The notes under the pieces: generated by a model
What the model saw: the letters and a program-made list of their open reading frames with translations, nothing else
Told to the model about the DNA's origin: nothing
Databases searched by the model: none
Source: Sphingomonadales bacterium
Lineage (GTDB): Bacteria > Pseudomonadota > Alphaproteobacteria > Sphingomonadales > Sphingomonadaceae
Assembly: GCA_004173185.1 (NCBI GenBank)
Contig: SEFZ01000008.1
Location: forward strand, 1 to 64,000
Reading direction: 5' to 3'
Length of the DNA: 64,000 nt
Made by a program: the position numbers and the translations under genes
Shown: in pieces, positions 27,024 to 34,747 of the stretch
How positions within the stretch are numbered: the stretch's first letter is position 1
Layout of the letters: every line of letters begins with the position of its first letter

Positions 27024-28252
27024 TCCTCCAGCAGCGCCAGGATATCGGAAACCCGCTCGCCTTCCAGCACGCGCCGGATCGCTTCGTCGGGATTGGCGAC
27101 GCCGCCCCAGACCATCAGCGCGCGCGCTTTGTCGACCACGCCCCGATCGGAAAGCGGCCGCTCGGGATCGCCGAGCGCATCGGTAAACGTGACAGCGCTG
27201 GTCGCGCTGGTGATGCTTGCGCCGAAATGCGCAGGGTAAGCGGCAGTGAAATCCGCGCTTTCCTCGACCGTCACCAGCGCGCGCGGTTCGGCGAGCGCGG
27301 CGATGGCGTCCGGCTCGAAATCGGCGAGCACGGGGACGCCGCGCGCCATCACTACCGCGACGGCGTGCTGGATCGAGAATTTGGCATCGAGCACGCTTTT
27401 CGGATCGGGCCGGTCGCAGAAAGTGATCGCGTCACGATAGGTGCGCACGGTTACCGGGCCAGTCAGGCCCCCCTGCGCCTTCAGAGCCAGTGCCGCGTCG
27501 ATCGCCGGATGTGCGTGGCGGCAGGCGCCCCACGGTTTGAAGCTCACTTCGTCGATCCGCCAGGCTTCGGGCAGGATGAGTGGCTTTGGATCGATGCAGG
27601 TCGCGGCATACAGCCCCTGCGGCCCTTCAAGAATGAAGCGTGGCCCGGTCACGCCATGGCGCGCCTGGCGCGCCGCAGCCTGTCCCGTGGTGACGGCGTG
27701 GGCGAGGTGCCATTGTTTGGCCATGACGGGTTCGTGCCGCATCTGCCAAAATCCACCCGTCACCGAACCCGCGAGACCGAGCGCCGATGTCATCTGGGCC
27801 GCGTCGACACCCAGCCGGCTTGCCGCAGCCGCGGCTGCGCCGAAGACGCCAGCGGTGGCCGTATTGTGCCAATAGGAATAATGGCGCGCATCCAAAGTGG
27901 CGCCAATCGCAATCACCGCTTCATAGCCGAGCACACCGGCATCGAGTGCCTCGTCCAAGCTGTCCGAGCCGCCGCCCAGGGCCGCAGGCCACACGATCGG
28001 GCCGGGGTGCAAAATTGCGGTGCGGTGGACATCGTCCATCTCCAGCACATTGCCCAGCCACACGGCTTTCTCTATCGCCGGAATGGACGATAAGCCCCCT
28101 TGGATGCGGGCCACTTCCGTTGTACGCGCCCCAGCAACGCAGCCCAGCCAGTCCAGCAGGTGCAAGCGGGCTTTTGTCCGGACCGATTTATCGACCGGGC
28201 GCAGTAGGTGCTGGGCAATCCGCTCGGTCAGGCTATGATCGCTTCCGATCAT
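27014..28252 (-). CDS. MmgE/PrpD family protein 2
   Basis: A 412-residue MmgE/PrpD protein, first gene of the minus operon. Family blocks: LHLLDWLGCVAGA, LEMDDVHRTAILHPGP, YSYWHNTATAGVFGAAAAAA, and SFKPWGACRHAHPAIDA. ATG 28252 is chosen; a TTG nine bases earlier is the alternative, and neither has a clear ribosome site. It differs clearly from its neighbour, so they are not a recent duplicate. The 44-bp gap to the divergent gntR gene must hold both promoters. A regulon palindrome copy lies inside its first 90 bases. Confidence 0.86.
   Translation of the reverse strand: MIGSDHSLTERIAQHLLRPVDKSVRTKARLHLLDWLGCVAGARTTEVARIQGGLSSIPAIEKAVWLGNVLEMDDVHRTAILHPGPIVWPAALGGGSDSLDEALDAGVLGYEAVIAIGATLDARHYSYWHNTATAGVFGAAAAAASRLGVDAAQMTSALGLAGSVTGGFWQMRHEPVMAKQWHLAHAVTTGQAAARQARHGVTGPRFILEGPQGLYAATCIDPKPLILPEAWRIDEVSFKPWGACRHAHPAIDAALALKAQGGLTGPVTVRTYRDAITFCDRPDPKSVLDAKFSIQHAVAVVMARGVPVLADFEPDAIAALAEPRALVTVEESADFTAAYPAHFGASITSATSAVTFTDALGDPERPLSDRGVVDKARALMVWGGVANPDEAIRRVLEGERVSDILALLEEWL
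28170..28187. promoter_or_regulatory. regulon palindrome, intragenic weaker copy
   Basis: CTTTTGTCCGGACCGATT matches 14 of 18 positions, with the eight central bases GTCCGGAC exact. It lies 65 bp inside the MmgE/PrpD gene and 110 bp upstream of gntR, a place where a bound repressor could block the minus operon or loop to the promoter. Confidence 0.45.
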
Positions 28253-28265
28253 CGGGGGCAATCCG

Positions 28266-28274
28266 GGGCAAATT
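28266..28274. promoter_or_regulatory. possible half-site in the gntR divergent promoter
   Basis: GGGCAAATT matches one arm of the regulon palindrome in eight of nine positions; the other arm is not preserved. It sits between the divergent MmgE/PrpD and gntR starts, where autoregulation would be expected. Weak evidence. Confidence 0.3.
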
Positions 28275-28296
28275 GGTACGAAAGAGGAGAGTTGGT

Positions 28297-29055
28297 TTGT
28301 CGGCGTCGGCGCAGAAGCTTCCCGAAACCCGCACGAGAAAGCCCCGCTATCAGGAATTGGCGGAGGATCTGCGCGTGGGTATCCTGCGCGGCGATTATCC
28401 GGATCCCTCGCAATTCCCCACCGAAAGCGTGTTGTGCGCGCGCTACGGCGTCAGCCGCTTCACGGTGCGCGAAGCGCTGCGCTCCTTGCAGACCGAGGGG
28501 CTGATTCAGCGGCGCCGCGGTTCCGGCACGGTGATCCAGCCAGCGGCCGCGCGCGGTGGAGCGTTGCATCAGCCGCTGTCGAATGTCGGCGAAATCCTGC
28601 AATATGCGCAGGACACCAAATACCTGTTCACGCCGCGCGGGATGATAAGCCTGCCCAAGCGGCTGGCCGTGCATATCGGCGCCACTGCGGGGAGCCGCTG
28701 GTTTCAGTTCCGCGGCATTCGCACGACGCGTGAGGGCGATCCGATTGCGCTGACCGATGCCTATATCAACCAGGATTTCGAAAGTGTGGCGCGCGAGATT
28801 CGCCCAAGCGAGGCGACGATCTTTCGTCAGCTCGAGCGGCTTTCCGGCGTAAAGATCGCTCGCGTTACCCAGGATATCCAGGCCGTGGCGATGAGCGCGC
28901 CGATCGCGACCGAACTCGGCATTCCGCGCCGCACGCCCTGCCTGCGCATCCTGCGCTGCTATATCGACGCGGATGGCCGGATCATGGAAATCTCGGCCAG
29001 CCATCATCCGGGCGACAAGTTCGCCTACACGATGAATATCGAAACCGAGAAATAA
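28297..29055 (+). CDS. GntR/HutC-type regulator with UTRA domain
   Basis: A 252-residue regulator. The winged helix domain (about 17-82) shows YQELAEDLRVGILRGDY, FPTESVLCARYGVSRFTVREALRSL (in two parts) and RRRGSGTVI; a UTRA effector domain fills about 105-245. HutC-type GntR proteins bind palindromes of the form GT-N4-AC, which fits the island's GTCCGGAC core. TTG 28297 is chosen because GAGGAGAG precedes it and no ATG or GTG lies nearby. It is the only GntR protein in the window, central in the island, and divergent from the ten-gene operon. It most likely represses the island until a pathway intermediate binds the UTRA domain. Confidence 0.9.
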   Translation: MSASAQKLPETRTRKPRYQELAEDLRVGILRGDYPDPSQFPTESVLCARYGVSRFTVREALRSLQTEGLIQRRRGSGTVIQPAAARGGALHQPLSNVGEILQYAQDTKYLFTPRGMISLPKRLAVHIGATAGSRWFQFRGIRTTREGDPIALTDAYINQDFESVAREIRPSEATIFRQLERLSGVKIARVTQDIQAVAMSAPIATELGIPRRTPCLRILRCYIDADGRIMEISASHHPGDKFAYTMNIETEK

Positions 29056-29059
29056 GGCC

Positions 29060-30148
29060 TCAGCCATTGGCGCCGAGTTCCGGCGCTGGGCTGGGGCGCC
29101 ATGCGGGTTCGCCCGCGAAGCGGATCGGCGGCGCGATCTGGTGAACCCCGTCGGACTCGATCAATAGTCCGCGCTCGGCGATATGCGGCGCGGCCAGCGC
29201 CTCGCGGAAATCGAGAACTGGCGAAAAGGCGACGTCCTTGTCAGCGAACCAGGCGACCCATTCGTCGCGCGTACGCTGGCTGAACGTTTCGCGCAGAAAG
29301 GCGATCAGCGGCGCCTGGGCCGGCCCGGGGGCGGCATCTCCCAACGAGATCAGGTCTGGACGCTCCAGCGCGTTGAGCAGATTGGCGACAAACTTCAGTT
29401 CGCGCCCGCCCAAAGCGACATGCCGCGCATCGGCAGTCTCATAGATATTGTAGAAGGCAGCGCCGCCCAGCGAGCGCTGGCTGGCCGAACGCGGCGGTTC
29501 GCCTCCGGTCAACGCATCGCCGACGATATGCGCGCACCATGGCAGCATCGAGTCGAACATTGCGATATCGACATAATCGCCGCGTCCGCTTTTCTCGCGC
29601 CCGATCAGCGCCATCAGCACTGCGGCCAGGCCAGTAAGCCCCGCCGCCATGTCGGCTGAAGGTGCGCCGGGGACGACTGGCATCCCCTCCGGCCCGTCAT
29701 TGACCGACAGGAAGCCCGCCATCGCCTGTACCGCCATGTCGTGCGCCGGATGATGGGCAAGCTCGCCGCCCTGGCCGAACGCGGAGATCGAGCAATAGAC
29801 GATCCGCGGATTGCGCGCCGAGACTGCCGCATAGCCGAAGCCCAGGCGCGCGGTGACGCCCGGGCGGAAACCTTCGACGAACACGTCCGCATCGTCGATC
29901 ATCGCCCATAAGGCGTCGCGGCCGGCATCGCTCTTCAGATCGAGCACGACGCTCTGCTTGCCGCGATTGAGATTGCGAAACCAGATCGACTGGCCGCCCT
30001 CGAACGGTGCCTGCGCGCGTGCCGGATCGCCCGCTAGGGGCTCCACCTTCACTACGTCTGCGCCCTGGTCAGCCATCATGAGTGACAGCATCGGCCCCGG
30101 CAGGAACTGCGAGAGATCGACGACCTTTATGCCCGAGAGCTTGCCCAT
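29060..30148 (-). CDS. class III (CaiB/BaiF) CoA-transferase 1
   Basis: A 362-residue family III CoA-transferase. Typical blocks: GIKVVDLSQFLPGPMLSLM, ADVVKVEPLAGDPARA, WFRNLNRGKQSVVLDLKS, and the catalytic Asp in AHDMAVQAMAG. These enzymes move CoA from a donor thioester to a carboxylic acid. ATG 30148 follows the stop of the next CoA-transferase by four bases. It ends four bases from the convergent gntR stop. Two different CoA-transferases in tandem may form a heteromer or serve two acids. Confidence 0.9.
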   Translation of the reverse strand: MGKLSGIKVVDLSQFLPGPMLSLMMADQGADVVKVEPLAGDPARAQAPFEGGQSIWFRNLNRGKQSVVLDLKSDAGRDALWAMIDDADVFVEGFRPGVTARLGFGYAAVSARNPRIVYCSISAFGQGGELAHHPAHDMAVQAMAGFLSVNDGPEGMPVVPGAPSADMAAGLTGLAAVLMALIGREKSGRGDYVDIAMFDSMLPWCAHIVGDALTGGEPPRSASQRSLGGAAFYNIYETADARHVALGGRELKFVANLLNALERPDLISLGDAAPGPAQAPLIAFLRETFSQRTRDEWVAWFADKDVAFSPVLDFREALAAPHIAERGLLIESDGVHQIAPPIRFAGEPAWRPSPAPELGANG

Positions 30149-30152
30149 AGGT

Positions 30153-31346
30153 TCAGACCACGCCCTTCGCTTTGAACCCGGCGATCGCATCCGCATCATA
30201 GCCGGCCTCGGCCAGCACTGCATCGGTATCGCCGCCCAATAAAGGCCCGGCGCGATTGGGCAGGCGCTTGCCATCGAGGCGGATGGGATTCGCGAGCACG
30301 CGCAGATCGGCCCGATCGGGATGTGCGACCGTGTCGATCATCCCCGTCGTCTTCAGATACGGATTGTCGAGCGCCTGATCCAGCGCCAGCACGGGTGCCA
30401 CCGGCATGTGCCCAGCGAGCAATTCGGTCCAGTGCGCCGTCGTCTGGGTGCTGAACACGTCATCCAGCACCTTGGTCAGGGCGTCGCGGTTGCTGAGCCG
30501 GTCGGCGGGGCTCAGGAAGCGTGGATCCTCGGCCAGCTCGGGCCGCTCGATCCGGTTGGTCAGCACGCGCCAGAATTTGGGCAGCTGCGCCATCACGAAC
30601 ACCCAGCCGTCGCTGGTGCGAAAAACCTGGCTGGGCGTGACGGACGGATGCGCCGAACGCGGCGTCCTGTCGGTCACGTCGCCTTCGTTCATGTACCACA
30701 ATGCCGGATAGCTGGTCTGGTGCACGGCGGCGGAGAGCAGATCGACATCGACATCGCGCCCGATGCCGCTGCGTTGCGCATCGACAAGTGCCGCGAGCAG
30801 GCCGATCGACATCATCGTGCCGGTCATGAAGTCGACCATCGACAGCCCGAAGCGGGTAGGGACGGTGCCGGGATCGCCGGTCATCGCCATGAAGCCTGCT
30901 TCCGCCTGCATCAGATAATCATAGCCGGGCCATTGGGCGCGCTCATTGTCGCGGCCATAGGCCGAGAGATGCGCGCAGACGATCGCGGGATTGACGTCCT
31001 TCAGCGCATCATAGGTGAGCCCCAGCCGCGCGGGCAGGTCGCCGCGCAGATTGTTGACCATAGCATGGCTGGTTCCGGCGAGAACCTGCAGGATTTCCTG
31101 CCCCTCGGCGGAATTGAGGTCGAGCGTCAGCGATCGTTTGTTGAGGTTAAAGCTCTGGAAATAGACGCTCTCGGCTTCGCGCAGGAAATGCGGGCCTACG
31201 GCGCGGGCGGTGTCGCCCACGCCGGGCTGCTCGATCTTGATGACCTCGGCACCCAATTGGGCGAGGAACATGGTGCCATACGGACCGGCACCATATTGCT
31301 CCGCCGAGAGGATCCGGAAGCCGGCGAGCGGCAGCCTTGCGGTCAC
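30153..31346 (-). CDS. class III (CaiB/BaiF) CoA-transferase 2
   Basis: A 397-residue family III CoA-transferase: LAGFRILSAEQYGAGPYGTM, AEVIKIEQPGVGDTAR, FQSFNLNKRSLTLDL, and the catalytic Asp in GYDYLMQAEAG. GTG 31346 is chosen because AGAGGA lies nine bases upstream and it overlaps the acyl-CoA dehydrogenase stop by GTGA. The N-terminus then matches other family members. With the CitE and MaoC genes of the same operon it fits a succinyl-CoA-dependent activation of a dicarboxylic acid such as itaconate- or mesaconate-like acids; this is inferred. Confidence 0.9.
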   Translation of the reverse strand: MTARLPLAGFRILSAEQYGAGPYGTMFLAQLGAEVIKIEQPGVGDTARAVGPHFLREAESVYFQSFNLNKRSLTLDLNSAEGQEILQVLAGTSHAMVNNLRGDLPARLGLTYDALKDVNPAIVCAHLSAYGRDNERAQWPGYDYLMQAEAGFMAMTGDPGTVPTRFGLSMVDFMTGTMMSIGLLAALVDAQRSGIGRDVDVDLLSAAVHQTSYPALWYMNEGDVTDRTPRSAHPSVTPSQVFRTSDGWVFVMAQLPKFWRVLTNRIERPELAEDPRFLSPADRLSNRDALTKVLDDVFSTQTTAHWTELLAGHMPVAPVLALDQALDNPYLKTTGMIDTVAHPDRADLRVLANPIRLDGKRLPNRAGPLLGGDTDAVLAEAGYDADAIAGFKAKGVV

Positions 31347-32512
31347 GCCGGGTTCCTCTTCAGCCACTGCTTGGCGATCAACATGCGCTGGATCTCGTTG
31401 GTGCCCTCGCCGATGCACATCAGCAGCGAGTCGCGATAATAGCGCTCGATCTCATATTCCTTGGAATAGCTGTATCCGCCGAAAATGCGCATGGCCTCCT
31501 CGGAATTGCGAACCGCGGATTCCGATGCGAAATATTTCGCCATGCCGGCTTCCATGTCGCAGCGCTCCCCGCGGTCATAAGCCTGGGCCGCATTGGTCAC
31601 CAGCAGGCGCGAAGCCTCTACGCGAGTCACCATCTCGCCCAGCTTAAGCTGGATCGCCTGATGCTGCGCGATCGGCTTGCCCATCGTCTTGCGAAGTTGG
31701 GCGTATTCGGTGGCAAGACGCAGCGAACCTTCGGCGAGCCCGACGCCGCGTGCGGCCACGTTGATGCGGCCGAGTTCCAGGCCGCCAGTTGCCTGGAAAA
31801 ACCCTTCGCCCTCGACTCCGCCAATCAGGTTGGCAGCGGGAACCCGGTAATTTTCGAAGATTAGCTCGGCGCTGTCGATGCCCTTATAGCCGAGCTTGTC
31901 GAATTTCTTGCCGACTTCGAAGCCCGGGCCCTTGGGCGCGATGAACAGGCTGATGCCCTTATAGCGCGGATCGGCCTTGGAATCGGTTTTCACCAGCAGC
32001 GCGAAGCAGCTGCCGTAAATGCCGTTCGAGATCCACGTTTTGGTGCCGTTGATCACATAATCGTCGCCGTCGCGAACCGCGGTGGTGCGGATCGCCTGAA
32101 GGTCGGTGCCGGCATCGGGTTCGGTGAGTGCCAGTCCGCCGCGAATTTCGCCGCTGGCGAATTTGGGCAGCCATTCCTGCTTCTGCGCCTCGGTGCCGAA
32201 CCGTTCGACTGCTGCCGCCATGATCAGGTGCGAGTTCACGATCCCCGTAATCGCCATCCAATAAGAAGAGATGCGGGTGATGATCTTGGCATAGGTCGTC
32301 GATGGCAGGCCAAGCCCGCCATATTCCTGGCCGATCGTTGCGCCGAACAGACCCATCTCGGCCATCTGCCCGACCAGCTTCTCGGGCCACAGATCGTTGT
32401 GATCGTGATGCATCACGACCGGGCGCATCTCGGTTTCGATCCAGCGATCGATCGAATCCATCAATGCGGCTTCGTCGGCCGGGTCGATATGACGTTGAAC
32501 GAATTCAGACAT
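31343..32512 (-). CDS. acyl-CoA dehydrogenase
   Basis: A 389-residue FAD acyl-CoA dehydrogenase. Both family signatures are seen: ALTEPDAGTDLQAIRTT and, at the C-terminus, RIFGGYSYSKEYEIERYYRD with CIGEGTNEIQRMLIAKQ. The catalytic Glu lies in GEGTNEIQ at the glutaryl/short-chain position. It introduces a double bond alpha-beta to a CoA ester. ATG 32512 follows GAGGA. A glutaryl-CoA-type decarboxylating role is possible given the sequence around the Glu but is not shown. Third gene of the CitE operon. Confidence 0.93.
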   Translation of the reverse strand: MSEFVQRHIDPADEAALMDSIDRWIETEMRPVVMHHDHNDLWPEKLVGQMAEMGLFGATIGQEYGGLGLPSTTYAKIITRISSYWMAITGIVNSHLIMAAAVERFGTEAQKQEWLPKFASGEIRGGLALTEPDAGTDLQAIRTTAVRDGDDYVINGTKTWISNGIYGSCFALLVKTDSKADPRYKGISLFIAPKGPGFEVGKKFDKLGYKGIDSAELIFENYRVPAANLIGGVEGEGFFQATGGLELGRINVAARGVGLAEGSLRLATEYAQLRKTMGKPIAQHQAIQLKLGEMVTRVEASRLLVTNAAQAYDRGERCDMEAGMAKYFASESAVRNSEEAMRIFGGYSYSKEYEIERYYRDSLLMCIGEGTNEIQRMLIAKQWLKRNPA

Positions 32513-32525
32513 TTTCAGGCTTTCC

Positions 32526-33035
32526 TCAATCGTCCACGGGGCCGAAGCCGCGCTTCCAGACCAGCATGGTGCGGTTGAACGTGCAAACGACGTCACCGTG
32601 CTGATTCTTGCCCGTGGTCGTAACGGTCACGATGCCCTGTTCCGGGCGCGACGAAGACTCGCGCTTCTCCAGCACTTCGCTCTCGGCATAGAGTGTGTCG
32701 CCCGGGAAGAGCGGCTTGGTCATGCGGATATTGTCCCAGCCCAGATTGGCGACTGCCTTCTGGCTGATGTCCGAAACGCTCATGCCGACCATCAATGCGA
32801 CCGTGAACGGCGAGGCGACCAGCGGCTTTTGGAATTCGGTCTTTTTGGCGAATTCGTAATCGAAATGCGCCGGATGGGTGTTCATCGTCAGCAGCGTGAA
32901 CCACACATTGTCGGTATCGGTGATCGTCCGGCCGGGCCGGTGCTCATAGATGTGGCCCACCACGAAATCCTCGTAGCTGCGGCCAAACGTCTCCCGGAAA
33001 CGACCGGGGCTTACTTCTACTGCGCCGTCACGCAT
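32526..33035 (-). CDS. MaoC-like hot-dog dehydratase
   Basis: A 169-residue hot-dog hydratase of the MaoC type: FVVGHIYEHRPGRTITDTDN, the catalytic NTHPAHFD segment, FQKPLVASPFTVALM. Members hydrate enoyl-CoAs, including itaconyl-CoA and mesaconyl-CoA hydratases. It directly follows the CitE-type lyase (eight-base overlap), the same pairing as in itaconate and methylmalyl-CoA pathways. ATG 33035 gives the natural N-terminus; longer upstream frames are inside the CitE gene. Confidence 0.92.
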   Translation of the reverse strand: MRDGAVEVSPGRFRETFGRSYEDFVVGHIYEHRPGRTITDTDNVWFTLLTMNTHPAHFDYEFAKKTEFQKPLVASPFTVALMVGMSVSDISQKAVANLGWDNIRMTKPLFPGDTLYAESEVLEKRESSSRPEQGIVTVTTTGKNQHGDVVCTFNRTMLVWKRGFGPVDD

Positions 33036-33858
33036 CTTTCTTACTCCGCATTGCCAAAATCCTTTGATATCGCCGCATGATCGGTGCTTCGAGCATGCGG
33101 CCATTGAAACGGACCGCGGCGCCATTGGCCGCGGTGAAAGCCTCTTGTGCGGCCTCGGCCTCGGCGATCTCCGCCGGGCTTGGCTCAAACACGGCGTTGA
33201 TCGTGCCGACCTGTGCGGGATGGATGGCTGCCTTCGCAGTGAAGCCCAGCGCCTTCGCCGCACGAGTCTCGGAAGCCAGGCCTTCGAGATCGTCCAGCGC
33301 GAGAAACGGTACGTCGATCGTCGGCAGGCCAGCCCCGGCGCATGCGAGGATGAACGCGCCGCGCGCCGCGCGCAGCGGCTCCCAGGCCAGTTCGACTCCG
33401 AGCTCCGCGGCAAAGTCGCCGCCGCCAAACATCATCGCCGCCACGCGCGGCGCCCGCGCGATCTCCCGTGCGACGTGCAGGCCGGCGGACGTCTCGATCA
33501 GCGGGACAATGCCCGGCGTTCGCTCGCCCAGCACGGCCGCGATGATCGAGACTTCCACCGCACTCTCGACCATCGGCACCAGCAGCAATTTGGGCAAGGC
33601 AACCGCGTCGGCCAATGCCAGCAAGTCGCCGAGCCCGGCCCGTGTCGTGATCGCATTGATTCGCAGGATCAGTCGCGAATCGCCTGCTGCAATCGCGGCC
33701 AGCGCACTGGCGCGGGCCGCTGCCTTGTCGTCGGCGGGGACAGAGTCCTCAAGGTCGATGCACACCCGGTCTGCGCCGCTAGACAGCGCTTTGGGGAATC
33801 GCTCGGGCTTTGTGCCGGGTACGAACAACATCGTGGAAAGGCCGTCGGCCGGGCTCAA
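33028..33858 (-). CDS. CitE-like (HpcH/HpaI) CoA-ester lyase
   Basis: A 276-residue citrate-lyase-beta-type aldolase. Visible: MLFVPGTKPERFPKAL, CIDLEDSVP, LRINAIT, the metal ligands Glu in VPLIETSAG and Asp in GGGDFAAELG. Relatives cleave malyl-, methylmalyl- or citramalyl-CoA to glyoxylate or pyruvate plus an acyl-CoA. TTG 33858 with GAGGAGG just upstream is the likely start; ATG 33831 is the alternative. A farther upstream ATG would lie inside the regulon palindrome. First gene of the five-gene operon. Confidence 0.88.
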   Translation of the reverse strand: MSPADGLSTMLFVPGTKPERFPKALSSGADRVCIDLEDSVPADDKAAARASALAAIAAGDSRLILRINAITTRAGLGDLLALADAVALPKLLLVPMVESAVEVSIIAAVLGERTPGIVPLIETSAGLHVAREIARAPRVAAMMFGGGDFAAELGVELAWEPLRAARGAFILACAGAGLPTIDVPFLALDDLEGLASETRAAKALGFTAKAAIHPAQVGTINAVFEPSPAEIAEAEAAQEAFTAANGAAVRFNGRMLEAPIMRRYQRILAMRSKKDA

Positions 33859-33891
33859 TTCATCCTCCTCCGCGCTTTTGCGTTCGCTATT

Positions 33892-33909
33892 AATTTGTCC
33901 GGACAACTT
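33892..33909. promoter_or_regulatory. regulon palindrome before the CitE operon
   Basis: AATTTGTCCGGACAACTT matches 17 of 18 positions. It lies 34 bp upstream of the TTG start of the minus-strand CitE operon, and 40 bp beyond the end of the membrane-protein gene. Confidence 0.75.
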
Positions 33910-33948
33910 TTAAGTCAAGCACTAACTGCCTTTCGGGCAATCTAGCCG

Positions 33949-34629
33949 TCAAAACGGTTTGACGTTGCCCAGATACGAGGTGGCGATGAGCAGCAGATAG
34001 ACGATCCACACCCAAATCCGCGTGCGATCCATCGTGGCGCGCAGGGGCACTTCGGTCTCGTCGCTCGATCCTTCCTTGAGCAGTTTGCCGAGTTGCGCGC
34101 CGACCGGCTTGAACGAGACGTCGATCATGATTGCCGATGCGAAGATCAGGCCGAACAACAGCGCCTTGGATGCGAGCCAGGTGGGGGCGAGCGGGGCGCC
34201 GGTCGCGAGCGATTGCGCGCCAAGCCACAGATAGAACAGGGTCAGGCCGATTCGCAGCCAGGATTCGATCTTGCGGTTTCGCGCCGCACGGGGGGTCATG
34301 TCGTGGTGATGCGCATCCCAGACGAGCCACAGCCAAAACCCGCCCACGGCCCAGGCGGCGGTGAGAAGGAGCGGCGGGACTGCCCAATATCCGCCCAGCG
34401 TTACGACGGAGAGCGAGACCGGCACCATCAGCGCCCAGGCAGTGCGCGGAGTCATGTCGATCAGCACCAACAGCTTGAGCAGGGCGATTCGCTGATCGAG
34501 GGAATATAGCTCGCGTTTGCGGAAATGCTGGCCGGCCAGAAACACGCCAACGTCGGCGCCGAGCCACAGCACGAACAGCAACAAGTGCGCATAAACCAGT
34601 GTTGGATAGGCCAAATCGGACCACGACAT
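33949..34629 (-). CDS. multi-pass membrane protein of locus B
   Basis: A 226-residue protein with about six transmembrane helices (YPTLVYAHLLLFVLWLG, WALMVPVSLSVVTLGGYWAV, LLTAAWAVGGFWLWLVW, LGLIF-like stretch, IWVWIVYLLLIATSYLG). It matches the locus A membrane protein (11419) in helix order, AH-x-x-x-x-x-x-WLG and following D-R/D-x-x-x-R positions. No function is established; CopD-like or small cytochrome-b-like folds are possible. GGGAGAG precedes ATG 34629. It shares the palindrome at 34684 with the divergent TonB receptor 3. Confidence 0.72.
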   Translation of the reverse strand: MSWSDLAYPTLVYAHLLLFVLWLGADVGVFLAGQHFRKRELYSLDQRIALLKLLVLIDMTPRTAWALMVPVSLSVVTLGGYWAVPPLLLTAAWAVGGFWLWLVWDAHHHDMTPRAARNRKIESWLRIGLTLFYLWLGAQSLATGAPLAPTWLASKALLFGLIFASAIMIDVSFKPVGAQLGKLLKEGSSDETEVPLRATMDRTRIWVWIVYLLLIATSYLGNVKPF

Positions 34630-34683
34630 TCAAGCTCTCCCTGTTAGCGGACACGCCGCTTGACAGTCGTCACGTTACATGAA

Positions 34684-34701
34684 AATTTGTCCGGACAAAT
34701 A
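34684..34701. promoter_or_regulatory. regulon palindrome in the membrane protein/TonB receptor 3 divergent promoter
   Basis: AATTTGTCCGGACAAATA matches 17 of 18 positions. It lies between divergent starts at 34629 and 34748, so one bound dimer could control both genes. Confidence 0.78.
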
Positions 34702-34747
34702 AAAAAAGACCGCAGAGTCAGGGACAACAAAATTCGGGGAGACTGTA

